From Bifidobacteriaceae bacterium (GTDB taxonomy: Bacteria > Actinomycetota > Actinomycetes > Actinomycetales > WQXJ01): a DNA stretch of 7,939 nucleotides. The stretch spans positions 1 to 7,939 of the forward strand of contig JAISIU010000110.1 of the NCBI GenBank assembly GCA_031261885.1, given 5' to 3'. The notes beneath the pieces were generated by a model. That model ran no database searches. It was not told where the DNA came from and saw only the letters and a list, made by a program, of their open reading frames with translations. A program made the position numbers and the translations under genes. Positions 1-4,660 of this stretch are shown piece after piece; within the stretch, counting starts at the first letter, position 1, and each line of letters starts with the position of its first letter.

Positions 1-1071
1 CTCCGACCCGGGGGTCCGGGCCCGCGCCACCGCGAGCGCCGCCTCCAGCGTGCCCGTCGCGAGGTCGGCCAGCGCGGCCCCGACCTCGGGGAACACGGCC
101 AGCGGGTCCGGCGCGGCCAGGTCGGCCGCGGCGATCTCGATGAGCCTGGCACGGTAGGCGACCCGCAGCGCGTCGACCGCGGCCGCACCGCCGTCCGATG
201 CCGCCGGCTGGTCCGCCGCCGGGTCGGCGCCGACCGCGGCGAGCAGGGCGGCGCACACCTCGGCCCGCGTCCGGCCGATCGGTGCGGCGTCCCACGCCGG
301 CGCGCCGCCGGGAGCCGGGTGGTCCCCGCCGCTGGCCGGGTGGTCCCCGCCGGCGTCCGATGCCGGCCCTTCCGCCGCGCTCGTCTCCGGCGTCATGACT
401 TTTGGCTGGGAAGGAGCCTTGTTAGGAGCCAAAACTCTTGACGCTCGGGGATTGCGGGCGGGGACGGAGGGCAGGGGCGCCACGGGCCGGGCCGCCTCGA
501 CCGGCATCGGGGCCGACGGCAGGGGCAGGACGCGGGCCAGCTGCTCGGGGTGCCGGATCAGGTGGTCGCCGAGGGCCACCGACCCGCCCAGGACCGCCAC
601 AAGCCGGGCCCAGCCGCCGCCATCCTCGGACCCCCCACCCGAGTGAGCCCCGCCATCGCCCGCGCGTGATCGCCGAGCGAGGTCCGGCGCGCCACCGGAC
701 GGCACCCCGCCGGGACCTCCCGCAGGGAGGGAGCCGGGTTCGCCGCCAGGCGAACAGCGCACGTGGTGAGCACCGCCATCGTCGGCGAAGAACTCCTCAA
801 GGAACGGCACGGCATCGGGCGTTTCCGCGAGGCGGACCAGCGAAAGGAGCGCAGCGTCCGGGTCGGCGGCCGCGCCGAAGGCGTCGAGCCGCCCGGCCGC
901 GCCGCCCGGCCCCACGAGGTCGAACCCGCTGCCGCGCAGCTCCTCCACGAGCGTGGCCGCACGGTCCGGGTCGGCGAACCCGGCCCGCCGGAGCCGGGCC
1001 CGGGGCGTGGGTGTGCGGGCCGAGCCGCGCGCCGGCGGACGCCCGGCCCCCTCCCCCTGGATCAGCGCCAT
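1..1071 (-). CDS. glnE: Bifunctional glutamine synthetase adenylyltransferase/deadenylase, N-terminal part (runs off left edge)
   Basis: The reverse strand is open for 357 codons from the ATG at 1071-1069 to the window edge, with no stop. GlnE attaches AMP to, and removes it from, a conserved tyrosine of type I glutamine synthetase according to nitrogen status. The visible part is the start of the N-terminal half: residues 31-45 (GFADPDRAATLVEEL), 63-82 (a PDAALLSLVRLAE segment), 154-176 (LVAVLGGSVALGDHLIRHPE, a GlnE hallmark) and 296-349 (VDALRVAYRARLIEIAAADL and the following helix). The nucleotidyltransferase motifs lie outside the window. The start is 2 nt after the glnA2 stop (TGA-CG-ATG), so the two are almost certainly co-transcribed and translationally coupled. 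Two Gly/Pro/Ala-rich stretches, about residues 99-152 and 185-262, interrupt the expected alignment and are probably insertions. The second holds a palindrome (390-444) and a 7-codon tandem duplication. The frame stays open through both, so the gene looks intact here. Confidence 0.9.
   Translation of the reverse strand, partial: MALIQGEGAGRPPARGSARTPTPRARLRRAGFADPDRAATLVEELRGSGFDLVGPGGAAGRLDAFGAAADPDAALLSLVRLAETPDAVPFLEEFFADDGGAHHVRCSPGGEPGSLPAGGPGGVPSGGAPDLARRSRAGDGGAHSGGGSEDGGGWARLVAVLGGSVALGDHLIRHPEQLARVLPLPSAPMPVEAARPVAPLPSVPARNPRASRVLAPNKAPSQPKVMTPETSAAEGPASDAGGDHPASGGDHPAPGGAPAWDAAPIGRTRAEVCAALLAAVGADPAADQPAASDGGAAAVDALRVAYRARLIEIAAADLAAPDPLAVFPEVGAALADLATGTLEAALAVARARTPGSE
314..352. 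repeat. 21-bp tandem duplication in glnE insertion
   Basis: An 18-bp string starting GCCGGGTGGTCCCCG occurs at 314-331 and again at 335-352 with a 21-bp period. In the GlnE frame it encodes a seven-residue duplication, GGDHPAS then GGDHPAP (residues 241-254). This is a slippage-type expansion within low-complexity linker sequence and keeps the frame. Confidence 0.8.
390..444. repeat. 55-bp imperfect palindrome inside glnE
   Basis: Arms 390-407 and 427-444 are complementary at 16 of 18 positions; the inner 8 bp (TTTTGGCT / AGCCAAAA) are perfect. The 19-base centre contains a smaller palindrome, AAGG-AG-CCTT (411-420). The segment is clearly richer in A and T than the surrounding glnE. It is read through in frame as about residues 210-227 of GlnE (RVLAPNKAPSQPKVM). 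It looks like an inserted repeat of REP or MITE type rather than ancestral GlnE sequence; whether it recurs in the genome cannot be seen here. Confidence 0.75.
716..755. repeat. Two adjacent hairpins in the first glnE insertion
   Basis: CCTCCC-GCA-GGGAGG (716-730) and GTTCGCC-GCCA-GGCGAAC (738-755) are two perfect short inverted repeats side by side within the glycine-rich stretch of GlnE around residues 105-119. A weaker one, GGTG-AG-CACC, follows near 764. In such GC-rich DNA short dyads are common, but two perfect ones in succession coincide with the suspected insertion. Confidence 0.5.
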
Positions 1072-1073
1072 CG

Positions 1074-2411
1074 TCAGGCCAGCAGGTAGCGCTCGACCTC
1101 GAACGGCGTGACGCGGGCGCGGTAATCCGCCCACTCCGCGCGCTTGTTGCGGAGGAAGAAGTTGAAGACGTGCTCGCCGAGCGTCTCCGCGACCAGCTCC
1201 GACGTCTCCATCGCGTGCAACGCCTGGGACAGGGAATTGGGCAGCGGCTCGATGCCGGCCGCGCGGCGCTCCATCTCCGAGAGCGCCCAGACCGCGTCCT
1301 CCGACTCCTCGGGCAGGTCGAGGCCGTCCTCGATGCCCTTGAGGCCGGCCGCGAGCGAGACGGCGAACGCCAGGTACGGGTTCGTGGCCGAGTCGATGCC
1401 GCGGTGCTCGACGCGGCTGCCCTGCTGTTTGCCGGGCTTGTACATCGGCACGCGCAACAGGGCCGAGCGGTTGTTGTGGCCCCACGTCACGTAGCTGGGG
1501 GCCTCGTTGCCGCCCCACAGGCGCTTGTAGGAGTTCGTGTACTGGTTCGTGACCGCGCACGTCTCCTTCGCGTAGTGGAGCAGGCCGGCGATGAACTGGC
1601 GGCCCGTCTTCGACAGCTGGTAGGGCCCCGAGGCGTCGTAGAAGGCGTTGCGGTCGCCCTCGAACAGCGACATGTGGGTGTGCATGCCGGAGCCCGGCTC
1701 GTCCGCCATCGGCTTGGGCATGAACGAGGCGCAGTTGCCCTGGCCCAGCGCCAGCTCCCTGACGACCGTGCGGAACGTCATGATGTTGTCCGCCGTGGAC
1801 AGGGCGTCGGCGTACCGGAGGTCGATCTCGTTCTGGCCGGGGCCGACCTCGTGGTGGGAGAACTCGACGGAGATGCCCATCGATTCGAGCGTGAGGATCG
1901 CGGCGCGGCGGAAGTCGTTGGCCGAGCCGCGGGCCGTGTGGTCGAAGTAGCCGCCAGCGTCGAGCGGCTCCGGCAGCACGCCGGGGGCCGACGGCTCGGT
2001 CTTGAACAGGTAGAACTCGATCTCCGGGTGCGTGTAGAAGGTGAAGCCCATGTCGCTGGCCTTCTTCAGCGCGCGGCGCAGCACGTGGCGCGGGTCCGCC
2101 GGGGACGGTTCGCCGTCGGGCGTCAGGACGTCGCAGAAGATGCGGGCCGTGCGGTTCTGGTCGCCGCGCCACGGCAGCACCTGGAACGTGGTCGGGTCCG
2201 GGAGCAGCAGCAGGTCGGATTCGTAGACGCGGGCCAGGCCCTCGATCGCGGAGCCGTCGAAGCCGATGCCCTCGGTGAAGGCGGATTCGAGTTCGGCCGG
2301 GGCCACGGCCACGGATTTCAGCGTGCCGAGCACGTCCGTGAACCACAGGCGGACGAAGTGGATGTCGCGCTCCTCCATGGTGCGCAACACGTAATCCTGC
2401 TGGCGATCCAT
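1074..2411 (-). CDS. glnA2: Glutamine synthetase, actinobacterial GlnA2 type
   Basis: This 445-residue cytoplasmic enzyme makes glutamine from glutamate, ammonia and ATP. Family motifs are in order: the FDGSAIEG loop (51-58), HPEIEFYLF with metal-ligand glutamates (128-135), HHEVGPGQNEI (186-196), GSGMHTHMSLF (240-250), the KRLWGGNEAPSYVTWG flap and ATP region (296-311) with NRSALLRVP (314-322), and EHRGIDSATNPYLAFA (335-350). Its length is that of the actinobacterial GlnA2 group (about 446 residues in mycobacteria), and the C-terminus VAETLGEHVFNFFLRNK also fits that group. The tyrosine that GlnE modifies in classical GlnA (NLYDLP) is replaced: the matching segment reads GLDLP (363-367), with Leu364 at the Tyr position. 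Regulation by adenylylation is therefore unlikely for this copy. The start is supported by a strong Shine-Dalgarno sequence 6 nt upstream. glnE follows directly downstream. Confidence 0.97.
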   Translation of the reverse strand: MDRQQDYVLRTMEERDIHFVRLWFTDVLGTLKSVAVAPAELESAFTEGIGFDGSAIEGLARVYESDLLLLPDPTTFQVLPWRGDQNRTARIFCDVLTPDGEPSPADPRHVLRRALKKASDMGFTFYTHPEIEFYLFKTEPSAPGVLPEPLDAGGYFDHTARGSANDFRRAAILTLESMGISVEFSHHEVGPGQNEIDLRYADALSTADNIMTFRTVVRELALGQGNCASFMPKPMADEPGSGMHTHMSLFEGDRNAFYDASGPYQLSKTGRQFIAGLLHYAKETCAVTNQYTNSYKRLWGGNEAPSYVTWGHNNRSALLRVPMYKPGKQQGSRVEHRGIDSATNPYLAFAVSLAAGLKGIEDGLDLPEESEDAVWALSEMERRAAGIEPLPNSLSQALHAMETSELVAETLGEHVFNFFLRNKRAEWADYRARVTPFEVERYLLA

Positions 2412-2417
2412 CTGGGT

Positions 2418-2425
2418 CCTCCTTT
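2418..2425 (-). promoter_or_regulatory. Ribosome binding site of glnA2
   Basis: The reverse strand reads AAAGGAGG, 6 nt before the ATG at 2411. It is the best canonical Shine-Dalgarno sequence among the confirmed starts here and fixes the glnA2 start. Confidence 0.85.
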
Positions 2426-2485
2426 GGCGGGTGCGGGCCGGCCGGGGGTGCGGCGGCCGTCAGGGGCGATTGTGCCACCCGGCGT

Positions 2486-2501
2486 GTTTCCCGGGTGTGA
2501 A
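2486..2501 (-). promoter_or_regulatory. Possible GlnR-like half site upstream of glnA2
   Basis: On the reverse strand, TTCAC, six bases, then GAAAC lie about 75-90 bp before the glnA2 start. The actinobacterial GlnR box is known as GTnAC-n6-GAAAC repeated twice. Here one half fits with the right spacing (first base differs), but the second half is not recognisable. A CACAAT hexamer at 2474-2469 could be a -10 box, but the distance to the TTCACA at 2501-2496 is 21 bp, too long for a standard promoter. Chance similarity is quite possible. Confidence 0.2.
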
Positions 2502-2563
2502 CCGGGCGGCCGGTCCCCCGGGCAGGGGTGGCGGGGTTCCCGTGGACGGGCGTCCGGGGACGG

Positions 2564-2604
2564 GCGCACGATGCCGGAGCGCGCGAAGCGCTCACCTGTC
2601 ACCG
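2564..2604. repeat. 41-bp repeat, copy a
   Basis: This matches 2738-2778 at 36 of 41 positions; both begin GCGCACGATGCCGGA and end CCTGTCACCG. Inside copy a is a perfect dyad, GAGCGC-gcgaa-GCGCTC (2577-2593), which is disrupted in copy b. The two copies flank the first 122-bp element with a 174-bp period. Confidence 0.8.
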
Positions 2605-2741
2605 GGGGTGGCGGGCGGGCTGGTCGAGCGGTTTGGCGGTTTCGGATCAGCTTGTCGAGCCTCATGGTCCTAACACACCCCCCGAAACCGCCATCAGGCT
2701 CGACAAGCCCCGGGGGAACGACCAATGCGCTCGACAAGCGC
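2599..2741. repeat. Palindromic 122-bp element, copy 1 (with left flank)
   Basis: The core 2620-2741 matches 4463-4584 at 121 of 122 bases; the left flank 2599-2619 also matches, with two extra Gs in copy 2. Internal structure: B arms 2650-2667 (GCTTGTCGAGCCTCATGG) and 2691-2708 pair at 17 of 18 positions; A arms 2634-2645 (TGGCGGTTTCGG) and 2682-2693 pair at 12 of 12; outer arms 2620-2630 and 2728-2738 pair at 10 of 11. The 9-mer TTGTCGAGC or its near match occurs four times, twice on each strand, and the outermost copies sit at the element ends as terminal inverted repeats. It encodes nothing recognisable. It is best described as a MITE- or REP-like element; no target duplication was found. 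Confidence 0.88.
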
Positions 2742-2778
2742 ACGATGCCGGAACGCGTGAAACGCTGGCCTGTCACCG
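2738..2778. repeat. 41-bp repeat, copy b
   Basis: Second copy of the repeat at 2564-2604, with five substitutions. Its first four bases overlap the right end of the 122-bp element. The dyad seen in copy a is not conserved here, so the repeat is not obviously maintained for that structure. Confidence 0.78.
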
Positions 2779-2844
2779 AGGCGGCGCCGTGGCCGGATGG
2801 GATGACCAGTGCCCGGCCCCCGGCGTGACCCGACACCGCCTCGA

Positions 2845-2864
2845 ACTCTAATAATCTCTCATAT
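2845..2864. repeat. AT-rich motifs ACTCTAATAAT and CTCTCATAT, distal copy
   Basis: ACTCTAATAAT (2845-2855) is followed directly by CTCTCATAT (2856-2864). The same two strings recur at 3010-3020 and 3001-3009, in swapped order, next to the start of the AlbA_2 gene. In such a GC-rich region, repetition of an 11-mer and a 9-mer of this composition is unlikely to be chance. The pair is a plausible second binding site for the regulator acting at 3001-3041, allowing looping over about 150 bp. Confidence 0.6.
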
Positions 2865-3000
2865 TTTTATAGTTACAGTACCTTCAGGAGCAGCAGATCA
2901 GGGCGGCAATGATCTACCTTGTTGGCGAACACGCCGATTGGATTGCTGGTTTTCCTTGCCGCGAGCCACGCGACCCGCCCGCAACAAGCAGAACCCGTTG

Positions 3001-3041
3001 CTCTCATATACTCTAATAATGTTAGAGTTAGAGCATGAGAG
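3001..3041. promoter_or_regulatory. Nested palindromic operator/promoter overlapping the AlbA_2 gene start
   Basis: The outer arms CTCTCAT (3001-3007) and ATGAGAG (3035-3041) are perfect 7-bp inverted repeats; the second contains the start codon. Inside lies CTCTAA-taatg-TTAGAG (3011-3027), a perfect 6-bp dyad, followed by a tandem TTAGAG (3028-3033). TATACT at 3007-3012 is a good -10 candidate, which would place transcription start near 3019-3021; no clear -35 is seen. There is no convincing Shine-Dalgarno, so the leader is short or absent. A dimeric winged-helix protein bound here would block both transcription and initiation, and the gene product itself carries such a domain, so autoregulation is the simplest inference. 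Confidence 0.65.
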
Positions 3042-4423
3042 ATCATCGGGCAATCGACGCGTTGACACTGCCGGGCGAGCAGGCCGTCCAGCTGCTCACG
3101 CGACTGCCGGAGGACCAGTGGTTCGAGCGCAAGTCGGGTCGCATCACACCGCGCGACCTCGCGGTGCCGCTGGTCGCCATGGCCAATGCCGAGGGCGGGT
3201 GCGTCGTGGTCGGCATTCATTCGGGCAAGGCGGAGCCCATGGACTCCGCCAAGCTCAGCGCCGTGCGGCAAACGGCCGTCGACTTCACCTCACCTACCGT
3301 CCACATCCACGTCCACGAGATCGCGGTGACTGGCGGCGGCATCGCGCTCATCGAGGTCGAACCCGGAACCGCGCTTCACGAGACCGTCTCCGGCGAGGCC
3401 TACCTGAGGATCGGCGACGAATCGCACCGCCTGACGTTCGCCGAGCGCCGCGAGCTCGTCTATGAGAGGGGCTCCGAGGTCTTCAGTGCCACGGTCTTGC
3501 GAAACACCGGCGTCAAGGACCTCGACCAAGCGGCGATCCAGGCGTATCAGGAGACGATCGGCGCCAGTTCGGCCAGCGCGACGTTGGCCGCACGCGACCT
3601 GAGCGACGAGAACGGGAACCTGCGCGTGGCCGCTTGGCTCATGTTCGGCAAGCACCCGAACATCGGCTTCCCGAACGCCCGCATACGCGTCCTCCGGTAT
3701 GCCGACACGGCCAGGGGCACCGGCAGCGCCCTGACACTCGAATCCGGGCACGACATCAGCTGCGACGGCCGCCTCCCCGACCAGATCGAGGCCGCAGAGG
3801 ACCTGATCGAGCAGTGGATGCCCCAGCGCCAGGCGCTCAGCGCCCGCGGCCTGTTCGAGGACCAGCCGATGATTCCGCGCGAGGCCTGGGAGGAAGGACT
3901 GGTCAACGCCGCGATCCACCGGTCCTACGCCAACCAGGGCGACCACATCCGCGTGGAGATTTTCCCGAACCGCGTCGAGATCTCGAGCCCGGGCCGGTTC
4001 CCGGGCCTCGCCGACACAACCCACCCCGAGTCGATCAGGCGGTACGCCCGCAACCCGCGCATCGCCCGCGCCTGCGCCGAGCTGGGCCAGGCCCGGGAGC
4101 TCGGCGAGGGCATCAAGCGCATGTTCGCAGCCATGCGCGCCCGCGGACTCGCTCTGCCGGCATACGTCCAGACTTCGGGCTCCGTCATCCTCACCCTCAG
4201 CGGGACTCCGGCGCCCCCCGAGGAGCTCGCGCCCGCTGCCCGCGCCATCCTGCTCGCCATGCGCCAAGCCGGCGGCCCACTCCGCACCGGCGACATCGCC
4301 CAGCTGGCCGGCATCGCCCGTCCCACCGCGCTCCGCCATCTGGCCGCACTCCGCGACGCCGGTCTCATCGCCTGGACCGGCACCACCCCCCGCGACCCAA
4401 GCGCCACATGGAGCGTTGCCTAG
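3035..4423 (+). CDS. Schlafen/AlbA_2 domain protein with HATPase_c_4 and winged-helix domains (putative transcriptional regulator)
   Basis: This 462-residue protein matches the COG2865-type architecture. The N-terminal AlbA_2 (Schlafen-like) domain spans about 20-145, with WFERKSGRI (29-37; E31-x-K33), LVAMANAEGGCVVVGI (46-61) and YLRIGDESHRLT (123-134). The middle region (about 150-275) is helical. The GHKL-like HATPase_c_4 domain spans about 280-375: EEGLVNAAIHRSY (286-298), VEIFPNRVEISSPGRFPG (307-324), RNPRIA (339-344) and ELGEGIKRM (355-363). A winged helix lies at about 398-448 (DIAQLAGIARPTALRHLAALRDAGLI). Such proteins are described as predicted DNA-binding regulators, and some occur in defence or accessory islands; the exact role is unknown. 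The start is chosen because the AlbA_2 domain begins just inside it and the ATG lies in the operator-like palindrome. Its stop abuts the second palindromic repeat. A lone gene between near-identical repeats points to horizontal acquisition. Confidence 0.88.
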   Translation: MRDHRAIDALTLPGEQAVQLLTRLPEDQWFERKSGRITPRDLAVPLVAMANAEGGCVVVGIHSGKAEPMDSAKLSAVRQTAVDFTSPTVHIHVHEIAVTGGGIALIEVEPGTALHETVSGEAYLRIGDESHRLTFAERRELVYERGSEVFSATVLRNTGVKDLDQAAIQAYQETIGASSASATLAARDLSDENGNLRVAAWLMFGKHPNIGFPNARIRVLRYADTARGTGSALTLESGHDISCDGRLPDQIEAAEDLIEQWMPQRQALSARGLFEDQPMIPREAWEEGLVNAAIHRSYANQGDHIRVEIFPNRVEISSPGRFPGLADTTHPESIRRYARNPRIARACAELGQARELGEGIKRMFAAMRARGLALPAYVQTSGSVILTLSGTPAPPEELAPAARAILLAMRQAGGPLRTGDIAQLAGIARPTALRHLAALRDAGLIAWTGTTPRDPSATWSVA

Positions 4424-4439
4424 GCGCGAACCCTCAGTC

Positions 4440-4584
4440 TCACCGGGGGGTGGCGGGCGGGGCTGGTCGAGCGGTTTGGCGGTTTCGGATCAGCTTGTCG
4501 AGCCTCATGGTCCTAACACACCCCCCGAAACCGCCATCAGGCTCGACAAGCCCCGGAGGAACGACCAATGCGCTCGACAAGCGC
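4440..4584. repeat. Palindromic 122-bp element, copy 2 (with left flank)
   Basis: Direct repeat of 2599-2741. The core 4463-4584 differs from copy 1 only at 4557 (A; G at 2714). Weaker similarity extends left to 4424, the base right after the AlbA_2 gene stop (compare GCGCGAA at 2581-2587 and 4424-4430). The single difference turns CGGGGGA into CGGAGGA, giving a good Shine-Dalgarno 7 nt before an ATG at 4568 that is in frame with nadE. The inverted-repeat arms are conserved (B arms 4493-4510 and 4534-4551). The stem may help end transcription of the upstream gene, but no T-run follows it. Confidence 0.88.
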
Positions 4585-4647
4585 CTGGATGGTGGTGGCG
4601 TCTGGCGCGACCCGGGCAGGCGGGCGGGGGCCTCCAGGGATCGGTTC

Positions 4648-4653
4648 TAGGCT
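4648..4653 (+). promoter_or_regulatory. Putative -10 box for a leaderless nadE transcript
   Basis: TAGGCT fits the actinobacterial TANNNT -10 pattern and ends 7 nt before the GTG at 4661, the spacing expected if transcription begins at the start codon. No Shine-Dalgarno precedes that GTG, which also suits leaderless translation. No clear -35 hexamer is visible. Confidence 0.5.
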
Positions 4654-4660
4654 TTATGGT

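Larger units (their letters stand above)
2412..3034. other. Repeat-rich divergent intergenic region between glnA2 and the AlbA_2 gene
   Basis: This 623-bp stretch has no convincing gene. From the glnA2 side it holds the glnA2 leader (RBS 2418-2425, possible promoter and GlnR-like bases to about 2501), unremarkable GC-rich sequence to 2563, a 41-bp repeat (2564-2604), the 122-bp palindromic element (2620-2741), a second 41-bp repeat (2738-2778), GC-rich sequence to about 2840, and then a much more AT-rich stretch (2845-3041) that carries the control region of the plus-strand gene. The abrupt drop in GC near 2845 suggests a junction with DNA of different origin. Long open frames across the GC-rich part are antisense artefacts. 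Confidence 0.7.

Noticed and set aside
2634..2708. A true H-type RNA pseudoknot from the A-B-A'-B' arm order
   Set aside because: The connecting segments are 4 nt and about 2 nt, too short to cross 12-13 bp stems, and A' overlaps the extended B' arm by 3 bases. Alternative stems or DNA-level sites are more likely.
2599..2741. A CRISPR array or chromosomal dif/att site
   Set aside because: Only two long copies 1.8 kb apart, with no regular short repeat-spacer pattern, no cas genes, no recombinase gene and no tRNA end nearby.
438..2828. A 796-codon open frame on the plus strand antisense to glnE and glnA2
   Set aside because: It is Arg/Gly/Pro/Val-rich, has no family resemblance, and lies opposite two clearly real genes; long antisense frames are expected at this GC content.
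2318..2836. A 172-codon minus-strand frame covering the repeats, as a possible gene upstream of glnA2
   Set aside because: It overlaps the glnA2 start in another frame, and its content is simply translated repeats (the VTGxRFxRSGIV string appears twice because the 41-bp repeat occurs twice).
3290..4339. A 349-codon minus-strand open frame opposite the AlbA_2 gene
   Set aside because: The plus-strand protein has three recognisable domains; the antisense product has none.
2599..4584. An IS element or composite transposon
   Set aside because: No transposase or integrase is encoded between or in the repeats, and no target-site duplication is visible at either repeat.
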